This document shows, piece after piece, positions 44,551-55,877 of a stretch of 64,000 nucleotides of DNA. Source of the DNA: Poa pratensis (Eukaryota > Streptophyta > Magnoliopsida > Poales > Poaceae); the NCBI GenBank assembly GCA_947311845.1, contig CAMZMU010000063.1:59896769-59960768 (forward strand), in the 5' to 3' direction. The translations under genes and the position numbers were made by a program. Each line of letters opens with the position of its first letter. Within the stretch, counting starts at the first letter, position 1. The notes under the pieces were generated by a model. That model did not search any database and was not told the origin of the DNA. It saw only the letters and a list, made by a program, of their open reading frames with translations.

Positions 44551-45450
44551 TTAACCACAAAATGTCTTACGAATAGCACGATATGGCGCAATAAAAAATG
44601 GAGTATTTGCGTAACCACCGTCTACAAGATAGAACTTGCCTTGAGGCACCTTAAAACCCTTTTGCAGTGCTGACCTAAGAACCTTAGCGTCAGTCGCATA
44701 TCCCTCCCAACCACAAGAAATGAATGTGAAGTTTAGGTCGAAGTCACATGCAACCATAACATTCTGGCTGATTGACTTCTTCCTATTTCTGAAGGGGGCT
44801 GCTTTGTCAGCTGAAATATTCATGGGAACATGAGTCCCATCAATGACTCCAATACAGCTCTCAAAGAAAACCTATAAGTTATGATTTTGGTCTCGAAAAA
44901 AGAAAGATATTTTCATAGGAATGTGATTTAGATTGTATTTTAAAAAAACCTAAAAATAGGGGGAAAATCTTGGGTTACATTGGATCTTTGGATGTACTTG
45001 AGCAGGATTTGGAGGCTTGAGAAAATGCTTCGCTAGTGCAGGGATGATGTTGAAGAAAATCTTCATGTGTTGATGAAACATGTCGGGACTGTGGTTGAAT
45101 TGGATTTCGAGGTCTTGGAAGTAGGAGTTATGGGACAACGTCCACATAAAGGCTGCTAGTTTCTCCTCGGTTGTAAGTCGGGTGTCACGTACCAACTTCT
45201 CCCGTCGAAGAAAACTAGCCAAAGCCTTGAAGATATGGGGCTCCACCCTAAACGCTACTCGACATTTTTTAGTGCCCTTCAAGCAAGTCCCTTACAACCT
45301 CCTCGCCTGTTCGCATCAATGTATGTCACGGCTTTTGTTCACATGGTTCACTTGCACCCAACATATGTAGTGCGGGTAAAAGGAAAAGCATCATATCGTC
45401 ATCATCCTCATCCTCCACCTCTCTCTCCCTAATACGATCCCACGTTCTCA
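44551..45450 (-). pseudogene. HARBI1/ALP1-like Harbinger transposase relic
   Basis: A minus frame (45282-44950) reads [20 protein letters not shown] then [20 protein letters not shown], the helical N-terminal part of HARBI1/ALP1-type proteins. After a short intron or gap the DDE part starts FFESCIGVIDGTHVPMNI (first acidic residue) and runs to VPQGKFYLVDGGYANTPFF (second). It stops at IRKTFCG before the third acid. The region upstream (45283-45440, DEDDDD...[11 protein letters not shown]) matches the usual start but carries stops. The product is truncated and cannot be catalytic. Host ALP1 genes use the same fold, but the decay and the repeat-rich setting favour a transposon relic. Confidence 0.7.
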
Positions 45451-46326
45451 AATCCATTCCAATAAGAAGAACGAAAAAAGACTAGTTATTACTACTAAAA
45501 TTTGACGTGTAACAAGCACATATATCTTTTATAAGAATTTGATGCTATTGAACCGTGAAGGCAACATACAATGGAACCAGATTTATAATAACATAAATAA
45601 TCAAAACTCGAGTGCACAAAATAGTACAAATTGTTAGCCAGTACCTGATCAACAATCTAACTGTCACCCTACTGTCTCTGAAAAAAGATAACTTTCAGAG
45701 AAAGTAATAGAGGCAACAATTCAGATTAATTCACAACATCCAGATGCTATCATACCACTGCTACCATTAACAGAACTACCAAAAATCATCACCAGGTCAT
45801 GCTCTAATTGTAGCTTGTGTATTAACAATTACATACTATCAGCTTAGCTCCCAGGTTCCAATCAGACTAGTGTTTCTCCAATACAGCATAAGGATTTGGA
45901 TCGATGTTTCATGATCAAAGGGATAACTAATGCCATTTAGTAAAACCAACTCAAGAACATGCACCTAAATCATTACAAGACTAATCATCTCATGCTGCCA
46001 TGCCCTCTTACGCTCGTTCTCTAGAAATGTAGGTGTCAAGTACATCGTGTGTACATAAAAAAATGAGTACGAGACTACATATTTCATACTTGGTCAAACT
46101 CTCAATAATTTAATGACAAAAATTAATTGTGTAGGCCACAAGATGATTGGCTACCGAGACTTTACTCAACACAACTACTGTTTTCTTTCAGTAATTTATC
46201 CAAGAACCCTAGAAATTTTTGCCCAACATGCCAAGAACCGTAGAAACGGAGGGGGAGGAGGTGGCGCTTACTAGTGCAGAGGAGTTGGAGATGGAGAGAG
46301 CGGTGGAGATGAATCTCACTCGCATC
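45451..46326. other. AT-rich spacer, likely interior of the HARBI1-like element
   Basis: No gene is recognised. The last 110 bp (46220-46326) are purine-rich and GC-rich. They read on naturally into 51024 onward if the composite repeat 46327-51019 is removed. Confidence 0.4.
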
Positions 46327-47256
46327 TGAAAGTGCATGTTGCCCCCATGCGTGGTTTTGGTAATTAATGACAATCCTTATGGACTAATGTTTACATTGAG
46401 ATATTCTTGTAGATCTTGTCCATAGGAAAAGATTAGAGTTCATGTGTTGGACTCTAGAAGCTTACATGGTAAAGTGTGGCTTGGAAAAGAAGATTAAGTG
46501 AACATTCATGGTTATCTCCAAGCCATCATATATATTAAGAGAAGATTATGAAGTGCAAGTTCAATATGATCCATCTCGGAAGATATCATTTGATTGAAGC
46601 TTGCTATGGATACATGAAGACGGAGCTAAGAGAGGCTCTCCCATAATGGAGTATGGGGGAGTATTTGGAGAAGTCTTCATCAAACATGTGCTAGCAAGCA
46701 TGATCAAGAAAGGTGTTCCAACTTGAGAGAGTCAAGATCGTCATCATCTAGCTCAAGTGGAATGCGCAAGGCAAAGGTATGATCTTGATAGGATTTCTAT
46801 TTTACCGGTTTCATGTTGTTAGTTCGGAAACCGGGTTATAGGATAGATACCGTACTATCAAGAGGGGCTTTCGAGTGAGTAACTTGATCGCATCTTTGTG
46901 GAGAGCTCAAACCATTGCATACTTGGCATACCATTTTCTTGGTTCTTATTTGGCTTTTATCCATGTGAGAATTTAGAGCTTGTGTTCTTCTCCATATCAA
47001 ACTCTAGTTCATCAAAAACGGATTTCATATGGAAAACTTGTTGCGTTTTTGGTTTTGGAGGTTTTACCGGTTTGCATTCTCTAGAGAGGTTTTAACTTTC
47101 TACATTTGGTTTTATACTCCCTTGTTGGACCATGATGTTTCTCTGTATAATCATGTAGAGCTCGTTGTTGTGATTCCAACCAGCCAAAGATCATAAAAAC
47201 GGAGCCCGGATCCAAAAGTTATTGTCATTTTGGTGTTCGGTGTTCCTGCTGTTTTC

Positions 47257-47460
47257 CAGGGGCGGTTGTACCGCCCCGGTACCGCCCGAGGTACCGCCAG
47301 AGCAAACAGAAGCCCGTTTTCGGCGGTACCAGGAGCGGTAGTACCGCTGCTCGGGGCAGTAGTACCGCTACCTGGATCCTGTTTTCAGCCTGATTTCTTG
47401 TTCTAACTCCCTAGAGGGGCGGTAGTACCGCTGGGTCTAGCGGCAGTACCGCCACTGCGC
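47257..47460. repeat. GGTACCGCC / AGTACCGC palindrome-rich cassette in arm A
   Basis: Units such as CGGTAGTACCGCT, GGGCGGTAGTACCGC and CCGCCCGAGGTACCGCC recur about ten times. Nearly every unit is self-complementary around GTAC. The cassette has no counterpart of the same sequence in arm A'. Confidence 0.75.
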
Positions 47461-48409
47461 GAATCTGCACCCAACGGTTGGATTTTGGGGTGACCTATTT
47501 AAGAGGCCTTCTTCCTCCCAACCTTTTGAGCAAGTTTTGACCTCCATTGTTGACCTCCAGAAGCTTGCTATCTCTCAATTCCTCCCATGATTCTTGCATA
47601 TGTTTGAGGGTAAAGAGATAGGAAATCTAGATCTACATTTCCACCAATCCATCTCTCCTCTAAGTGAGGGAACCTAGTAGATCTTGATCTTGGAGTTCTT
47701 GGTGTTTCTCCTCCTTTGTTCTTCCTCTCTTATTCCCCCATAAGCATTTGTTGCTTTGTTGGAATTTGAGAGTGAAGGACTTGAGCACTTCTTGTGTTCT
47801 GCCATTGCATTTTGTTGCATCGGTTTGCTCTCTCCACGAGGATTCGTGGAAGTGAAAGTTCGTGAGCTTGTTACTCTTGGGTCGTTGGACCCTAGACGGT
47901 GTTCTTGAGACCTTTTGTGGTCAAGGCCTTTTGTGGCTAGTTGGGACCTTTTGTGGTCACTTGGGAGCTCCCAATCCTTTTGTGGGTTGTGCCTCAAGAT
48001 TGTTGTAAGGGACTCGATTTCCGCCCAAAAGGAAATCAATAGTGGAAGGTGAACCGAGCTTTTGGGCAAGGTTCATCGGAGAATAGGGTGAGGCCATTTG
48101 TGGCGTCTTGAGTTTGAAACTCACACCCCTCCAACGAGACGTACTCCCCTAAAAAAGAGTAACTCGGGAATATATCATCGTCTCCGCGTGCCTCGGTTAT
48201 TTCTATACCCGAGCTCTTTACTTATGCACTTTACACTGTGATAACCTTCGTGCTTGAAGTCTTATATCTTGCTATCACCTTGTTGCTTGTCTTGCTTAGC
48301 ATAAGTTGTTGGTGCACATATGTGAGCCTAGTATATTTAGGTTGTGTGCTTGTTAAATTAAAACACCTAGTTTTATTCCGCATTTATCGAGCCTAAACCG
48401 GAAAAGTTT

Positions 48410-51019
48410 TTGAAAGGACACGGATGTCGCCTAGAGGGGGGGGGGTGAATAGGCGATTAAAATTCTTTATGGTTTAGGCTTGAATAAATGCGGAATAAAA
48501 CTAGCGTTTAATTTATCAAGCACGAAACCTAAACAAGCTAGGTTAACCTATGTGCACCAACAACTTATGCTAAACAAGATAAGCAAATATGTGATAGCAA
48601 GATATATTACTTCAAGCTCAGTGGCTATCACAAGGTAAATAGCATAAGTAAGAGGCTCGTGTATAGAAATACCGAGGCACTTGGAGACGATGATTTATCC
48701 CGAAGTTCACTTCCCAATGGAAGCTACATCTCCGTTGGAGCGGTGCGGAGTCACAAAGTGATCCCTGAATAGCCGTCAATGGCACACCGTAATCTCCTTC
48801 GTGCCTCCACCAATGCGGAGTGCCACGATCCACTATGGGACACTTGAGGGTGGTCACCGAACCCGTACAAGGATGAGGCACACTCCACAACTTAATTGGA
48901 GGCTCTCACTGGAATCCCGCGGCTCCCAAAGCCACAAGACTCACAAGGTCAGGGCGCGTCTCCACAACTTAATTGGAGGCTCCCAACTATCCCGCGAGCC
49001 ACCAAAACTCCGAGATCAACAAGGACCGTCTAGGGCACTCCAAGTACCCAAGAGGACAAGCTCTTGGGCACCCCAAGTAACCAAGAGTAACAAGCTTCTC
49101 AACTTCAACTTCCACGTATCACCGTGGAGAACTCAAACCGATGCAACCGATGCAATGAAGGCAAGACCACTAGAGGTGGTCAAATCCTTCACTCCCAAAT
49201 CCCACCAAAAGCAACTAATGCTTGTGGGGGGAGAAGAGAGGAAGAACAAGGAAGAACTCAACAAATGGAACTCCAAGATCTAGATCCAAAGGCTTCCCCT
49301 CACTTAGAGGAGAGATGGATTGGTGGAACAATAGATCTAGATCTCCTCTCTCTTTTCCCACTGAATGGAGGCAAGAATCATGGAGGGATAGAGAGTTAGC
49401 AAAGCTCAAGAAGGTCAACAATGAGGGAAAACACGAGCTGGAAGAGTTAGTCCCTTTGGGGAAGAAGGGGGGCCTTTTATAGGTCCCCACGAAAAAGAGT
49501 CGTTGCAGCCAGAAAATATAGGATTATCCGATTCAAGTTAGATAGGATAAATCCGACTCTATAGGATTATCCGATTCAAGTTAGATAGGATAATCCGACT
49601 GTATAGGATTATCCGATCCAAGTTAGGATAGGATAATCCGATAAACTCCAGTGCGCAACCAAACAAGTCCTTAGCCGTTTTCGCGTCCAGCAAATATCCG
49701 GGTCGGATATTCCGATCCAAGTTTGGATAGGATAATCCGATAAACTCCAGAGAGCAACCAAACAAGTCCTTAGACGTTTTCGCATCCAGCAAATATCCGG
49801 GTCGGATATTCCGATCCAAGTTTGGGTCGGAATATCCGATTGTCTGAAAACTGACAGAAACAGCAAAACGAAAACCGCAATATTTTTTTCATCCGGACTC
49901 CGATTTCGATGATCTTGGGCTCGTTGGAATCGCAACGAAGAGCTCTCCAAGATTATGCAGATAAACATCATAGTCCATCATGTGAGGAGGAAACCACAAG
50001 AAGAGAGCTTGACCTCTCTTATAAAAGACGAACCGGTAAAACCTCCAACATCAAAAACACAACAAGATATTCATATGAAATCCGTTTTTTATGAACTAGA
50101 GCTTAGTATAGAGATGAACACAAGCTCTAAGTTCTCACATAGATAAAAGCCAAATAAGAACCAAGAAACATGATGAAGGCAAGTATGCAAGGTTTGAGCT
50201 CTCTCCAACTGATACGCTAAAGCTCATTCGAGAGCCCCTCTTGATAGTACGGTGTCTATCCAATAACCTGGTCTCCCGACTAACAACATGAGACCGGTAA
50301 AATAGAAACCCTATCAAGATCATACCTTTGCCTTGCGTATTCTACTTGACTAGATGATGGCGATCTTGATCTTCTCAAGTGGACCACCTTTTTTGATTGC
50401 GCTTCGCTTGGTGAAGATCCACATATTTCTCCCCCATACAGCACTATGGGAGAGCCTCTTATCGGCATATCTTCACATGATCATTATCTCCAAATGGGTG
50501 GCAAACTTCAAGCATATGATATCTTCGAGATACTTCTTTTGAACTTGCACAACACAAGCTTGATGACGAACACCACTTGACGTTGATCAACCTTGTATCT
50601 TTTCTTCTCATTTCAATAGATGATGTCTTGAAGATAACCATGAATGATCACATAATCCTTTTCTTCAAGACATACTTGCGATATGCTCAACTCACATATG
50701 ACCAATCATCGATAACTCCTCGAATACCAACTTGGTCATCACATACTCTTCTTCTTGATCATATCAAGTATATATCCATACACCTCGATGATCTTGATGC
50801 CAAATACTTCATTATATCAATATATTCATGGCATCAACCTAGAATCCAACAAATGGAGTTCACGCATGGCCTATGAACAAACACTACAAGTATAACTCAA
50901 TGCAACCATTAGTCCATAGGGATTTTCATTAATTACCAAAACCACACATGGGGGCGCCATCCCCTTTCAGTTTTAATCGCCTATTCACCCCCCTATAGGC
51001 GACATCCTTGTCCTTTCAA
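48410..51019. repeat. Terminal-inverted-repeat segment C-A'-C' (2610 bp)
   Basis: The left end TTGAAAGGACACGGATGTCG and the complement of the right end TTGAAAGGACAAGGATGTCG differ by one base. The match continues through the G run and GGTGAATAGGCGATTAAAA. No matching target duplication flanks this segment on its own, which argues that it did not insert separately from arm A. Confidence 0.7.
49519..49850. repeat. GGATAATCC / GGATATTCC palindrome-rich cassette in arm A', with 103-bp tandem units
   Basis: TATAGGATTATCCGATTCAA and GATAGGATAATCCGA recur, followed by two units of about 103 bp (near 49629-49731 and 49732-49834). The units contain CAACCAAACAAGTCCTTAG and CCGGGTCGGATATTCCGA. An open frame on the minus strand crosses them only because the array is in phase. 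Confidence 0.8.
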
Positions 51020-53916
51020 CATCGTCGAGCTCGGATGGAGGTGGGGCCTGTGGGTGGATCTAGCGCCGAGTTTGGATACCGGTGATGTCTGCCGCCAGTT
51101 GGAAAGAGTGGGGGAGGGAGAAACGAGTTCCTCCGCTGCCGTCACCGGCCACTCCGCTAGCCACATTCCTCCGCCGCCGCGCCGCCACCACCACCGACCA
51201 CTCCGAATCACAGGAGAGGAATAAAGTCGAGGGGGAGGGAGACACAAGCGTCTCGTCTGTTTCATTGATTCGTTCCACGGGATAAGGGTCGGCGTTTAGT
51301 TCCCCCACGAAATGAACGTGATCGGGGTGGAACAGGATGGGGTGGAATCCCTCAAGGGTATAACCGAACGCGTCAAAGGAGAGCGGTGGTATTTAACCAA
51401 CAAAACCTAAGGTGTTTATATGAAAAACCATGATCAAGCATCTTTAGTTGAAATCTATACACATCCTCATCAATCATTATAGTTTTCTATTACGCTAAAA
51501 AATGTTACAACCTGAAAAATGCCGCTAAATATCAACATAAAGTATTTTATTTGCACAATTCTAATTTAACCTTGTTATTCTTAGTTTAAACCAAAGTTTG
51601 CAAATAATTTTGTTAGTTTGTTGCGTTTTTAGGCGTTTATTTGGATGATATACAAATAAAAGTAATGAAGCATCCGCGTGTTAATTTGTTTAACTTATGT
51701 GAATTGTAAGTATGTATATATGTTCGCATATATTTGTTATCCCTAGATATCTTGATGGAGAGTTCTGAAGTGTAGGATACAAATATCGTGATAGAGATTT
51801 TCAAGGTGCATTATATATCCAGGTGCAAATATATATAAAGAAAATAAGGAGTCTACGAGGAGTTTGTCCTCAAACCATGAGGATTACTCGTTTTTTGGTT
51901 CTTCATGGTAACATATGGCTTCCATGTTCCCGTTTCAACAATCACTTGAACTCTCAATGTGTACTTTCTGCGTGATAGAATTGTGATCTATGTTTGGTAG
52001 AATAGCATCACTTGTAATAGATGTGAAGGAAAATTTGTGCAATTAAGATATTTTGGGGGCTTATGTGGACTTTGTATGATAACGTGAAACCTCTGAAATA
52101 ACAGTGATTTGCAACTTTCGCTCTAAACTATTCAAAGTTGACTCATCGAGAGATATGTGCATTGACTCTTTGATTTAGAAATCATCACGTGAAAACTATA
52201 GTGCAAAACCTTTCACACTGGCACTAGGCGAGCGCCTTTATTACCACGCTCTAGGGTTGGTGCTGCTAGATGTTAATGTTTGTAGGATTTGAGACATGTT
52301 AGGAGTATAAATAAGAGGCAGCAACAACACGGTTCATGAGTGAACGAAAAAATTAGTTCTCTCCCCATTACTATGTCTTTGTTCCTAGTATTCATGAACC
52401 ATTGTTCTCTCCAAAACTTACAAAGAGTCATGCACTATAAATTTCATTCGGCAAATTGATTAATTTCCGCCGTATTTATCACATCCCACTATTAATATGA
52501 ATAAAAACAATTTATGCTTCCCTACCCCGGCGTAATGCTCATTCGCGACGTCTAGTGCTCATAAACTGCCCACACGCCAGTGAGTACAAAATTTATGGCC
52601 ACATTAGAAAAAAACGAAATCGTGACAACCGCAACGTCTTGTACGATAGAATGGAGAATTCCATGTTCGCTATTTTGAATATTGGAAGAACATGGTTGTC
52701 CCTCTCGCTCCGAGTTCACTTTCCCATCGTCAGTACTGAAAGGTGATGCATATGTTTGTCGTGCCGCCTTTTTATTTAGTAGTGGTATCTGACGCGGTAA
52801 TATCGGTGAAGTGCTAATGGGCCACCACTTTTTGGAGAACTCAATGCAAGTTGAAGACATCTTCATGTATAATTAAAACAAGCTGAGGGTGTTCCTGTAT
52901 GCTGGAGTAAGCCAGAGTACTAAACTAAGAAATAGATGAATCTATCCATAAATAACAATTATTTGAAGGATTGAAATGCATGAAAACAATGGATTGGGCT
53001 GAGGTCGCAAGAATTAATACTCGTCCTTTAGTTGTTGTACTGATACCGGAAGAACATGGCCTGGCCCCTCTCATTGTGAGTTCTGTTTCCCCTCTGAGTA
53101 CTGGAAATGAGGTGCGTCTTCCGTTGTGCTTCTTTTTTTCTTTAGCAGTGATATCCGACGCGACAATGTCGGTGAAGTGATAATGGTCCACCATTTTTGG
53201 AGAGTCAAATGTAAGTTGAAGACTCCTTTATGGAAAATTAAACAAGCTAAGGGTGATCCTATATGGTGGATTAACTCAAAGGACTAAACTACAAAAAATG
53301 GATCTATCCATAATTAACAACAACTGGAAGGACCAAAATGCATGGAAATCATAGAGAGGGTTGAGGTCGCAGGAATACCTCACACTTTAGTTCTTGTACT
53401 GATAAGCTATCTAAAGGTGCTTTATGAGTTTCTAGATGCAAGTAAAAGTCGTTAAAAAATCATTCTCCATGTGGTTTGGTGTAGAAAAAATCATTTTATC
53501 TAAAATACCTTTCCATGCGACCGTTAATATTGACAAAATGGTATAACCCATCACAAACCCTTCCATGAGTTAAGCTGACCAACAGGAACGTGCTTCACGG
53601 GCTGGGCAAGAAGCACGCGTGCTCGGGCCATCATAGGCATGGCCCACAACATGCCTGGGACCGTGCTCATCCGTCGGACGAGGCCCGCGTGCCAAGCACG
53701 ACATTGACTGTCAGGCGTGCGAGTAAGTCGGGGAATCGCTATATTCAAAATTTGAATTGAGGAAGGGGGACGCCTGAGCGATACGTGGTGGGCTGGGGAG
53801 TGGCCCGTTTAGACCATGGGGAGTTTTTAGCCCGTTTTGTCCGTTTTGGCCATTTAGTTAGAATTTTGAAATATAGCCGCCTGAGGGGCAAATTGGTCCA
53901 CTGCACCCTCATTTTC
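51020..53916. other. Gene-free region right of the composite repeat
   Basis: 51020-51290 is GC-rich with overlapping open frames on both strands. It looks like the 5' region of the HARBI1-like element cut by the composite insertion. 51290-52680 is AT-rich without features. A tandem duplication follows (52684-53410). 53560-53730 has repeated GGGC/CGTGC words. Confidence 0.5.
52684..53410. repeat. Tandem duplication, unit about 364 bp
   Basis: Copies start at 52684 and 53048 with GGAAGAACATGG. They share the order CCCTCTC, GTACTGAAA-like, TATCCGACGCG-like, GGTGAAGTG, CACCA-TTTTTGGAGA, AAGTTGAAGAC, AAACAAGCT, GATCTATCCATAA and GAGGTCGCA. No gene is visible. Confidence 0.8.
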
Positions 53917-54061
53917 AAAAAAATGCGACCCATGGGCACTAGCACCCATGGCATATTTTATACAAGAAATGCTCTTTGCGAGAATTTCAGGAAATTCGTC
54001 CCCGACGGGATCGAACTCAGCACCGCGGCCCCAACTACTTGGCCTCTGCCCGTTCTCAAAA
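53917..54061 (-). mobile_element. tRNA-derived SINE (145 bp) with 12-bp target duplication
   Basis: On the minus strand a GGCCAAGTAGTTGG segment (54044-54031) fits the Pol III A box, and GTTCGATCCCG (54016-54006) fits the B box, with about 15 nt between the two. The minus-strand 3' end is a T run (53923-53917), as in Au-like plant SINEs. ACCCTCATTTTC occurs directly at 53905-53916 and 54062-54073. The tRNA-like head does not fold as a full tRNA that I can see. Confidence 0.65.
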
Positions 54062-54073
54062 ACCCTCATTTTC

Positions 54074-55340
54074 CACACTCAAGCTGTCAAGCATGCCTTT
54101 TTCAGTCTTGGTAATGCATTTTTTTTCTCTTTTTTAAGTTTTAACCATAAGTTTTAACCATAAGGGCCATGCCAGCCTGGGGCCGGCCCGTTTACGGGCA
54201 GGCCATGTCCGGGCCGGCCGGTTGTCCAGCTATATTCACGAGGAAGAGGAACTGTTCGCTTCGCCCTTGTTTTCCGCTCGCACTCGACACGAACAAGAGC
54301 TAGGGTCCAGCCCAGTGAACCGCCGCCGCCGCTCTCCGACAGCGCCGACGACGCCGCTGTCCTCCATCGACGCCGACCGAAGCTGCTGTTCGCCGCGGAC
54401 GCTTCTCCCCGCTCGACGGAACCTTCCTCTGCCTGCCGTCCTCTCTCCGCCCACGGCACCTCTCCGCCCGACGCGCCTCGACCAGGGACTCGCTCTGGAG
54501 CATACGCGCCTCGATCAGGAACTCGACCAGGAGCTGTAGCGTCGGCCAGGTTACTGTGTTTCCTTTTTTTTTTCTAATTTTGTCCTGATTAAATTGTGTA
54601 TCGATGCTACTACTCGAGTGGATTATTTGATGTTGTTCAATGAGCGTTGGATCATGGATGACATTGTTAGTAAATTTCTCATATTGATGGCATTTGTTTA
54701 TTATAATAGTGAGCTTGTTCGGTAGGATTTTAGTGTTAGTAATCAATTTTGATATTGATTTTGTCACATATCATTGACGCAAAAAAGGGAAATCGGGGAA
54801 AGCAACTTGGGATCCTTTGGCTCATTCAGTTTTTCTTGATGGGCACAACTCGTGATACTGTTGCTGCAACTGTTGTGCCTTGGTGATTTGCTACAAAATT
54901 GTGACTGCTTTTGTTGGGAAAAAAACTTGTAATCCATTGATGACCTCATGTTATCTGACATGTTCTCTCAAGTATCAGTGGCACCATATGTTTTTGGTAA
55001 TATTTATTATTTTATGATGCTCACATCCATGATAAACACAGAAAAAGTACATAGTATAAGCTAAATATCACACAATTACAGTCCAAGGTGTTACAATTTC
55101 CAGACATTTCACTAGAGAACACTGAAAATAAGCTCAGACAACAGAAGCCAAAAAGAATTGGACTGAACAACAGTTTCTCAGGTGCCTTTTTCCACCGCAG
55201 TTTCGTTGGGACAGTTAGGCTCAAGCCGTTTCGGGAGAAGCCCTAGCCGAAAAGAATTGGCCCTCTGCCGCTGCCGTCCTTCCACGGAGGCCCCCTATCT
55301 CCGACGCTGCCCTCCATCTGAAGTGCGACTCCACCGCGAG
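54074..55340 (+). other. Region upstream of the TFIIIC subunit gene, including a putative 5'UTR exon
   Basis: 54160-54540 is GC-rich with CCGGCCCG words and a C-rich segment resembling a captured 5'UTR or exon. 54545-55170 is AT-rich. The stretch of about 55180-55340 looks like a 5'UTR exon, because it ends in CACCGCGAG/GTAAGG and the next acceptor is AATCTGCAG/GTAAGG at 55820. The remaining leader runs 55821-55877. Confidence 0.45.
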
Positions 55341-55877
55341 GTAAGGCTTCCTCTCTGTGTTTTGGTTCATACAAGTTCTGCTGCTTCTAAGATTGTCTCG
55401 TTTAGCGGCTGTTGTTTAAGTACCATTCTTCTTGAGAATTGATAGTTGTATGTCATAACTTCTAGACGTTGTTCATGGATATTGATGTGTACCAATGTGG
55501 ATAAGTGGATTGCATTTCAGATGTTTCTTTCCTTAGTGCTTGTGATTTTGATCATGCAAGAGTGACAGCTTGTTTTGGATTCCAGATGCTTCTTCTGCAA
55601 GAATGTCAGATTGATTTGCAGGCACTGGACTGAAATTTTGTAGCCAAATTATTGTCTTTTGTGGGCAGTGAGTAAACTTTACGTGTTTGAGATTGGTTTA
55701 GGGATGGATATCTTGCAATTGTGAGGTGGACATATGCTTTGTATTCATCTACTGCAAACATTTCTTAATCTCCAGGTAATTGTACATTGTGCATTCATCT
55801 CTTGGTTCTGAAATCTGCAGGTAAGGTTGGTAAAGTGCGGGATTTACTGCTTACGTAAGTGCAGATTCTTGTTGGAG

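Larger units (their letters stand above)
46327..51019. mobile_element. Composite inverted-repeat element (arms A, C, A', C')
   Basis: Arm A (46327-48409) starts TGAAAGTGCATG and CCCCCATGCGTGGTTTTGG. A diverged inverted copy A' runs from about 48470 to 50972, ending in the complement of that start. Between them lies C (48410-48469, TTGAAAGGACACGGATGTCG then a G-rich run and TGAATAGGCGATT). The inverted copy C' closes the right side (50973-51019). CATC occurs at both outer edges (46323-46326 and 51020-51023). Many words pair across the arms, for example TTTTACCGGTTTCATGTTG with CAACATGAGACCGGTAAAA. No protein-coding gene is seen. Class not assigned. Confidence 0.65.

Noticed and set aside
44551..45282. 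Functional host ALP1-like gene
   Set aside because: The protein lacks the third acidic motif, the start region has stops, and it is embedded in repeats.
54004..54046. Functional tRNA gene on the minus strand
   Set aside because: A and B boxes are present but no cloverleaf with acceptor stem and anticodon loop can be made out, and the segment is inside a SINE with target duplications.
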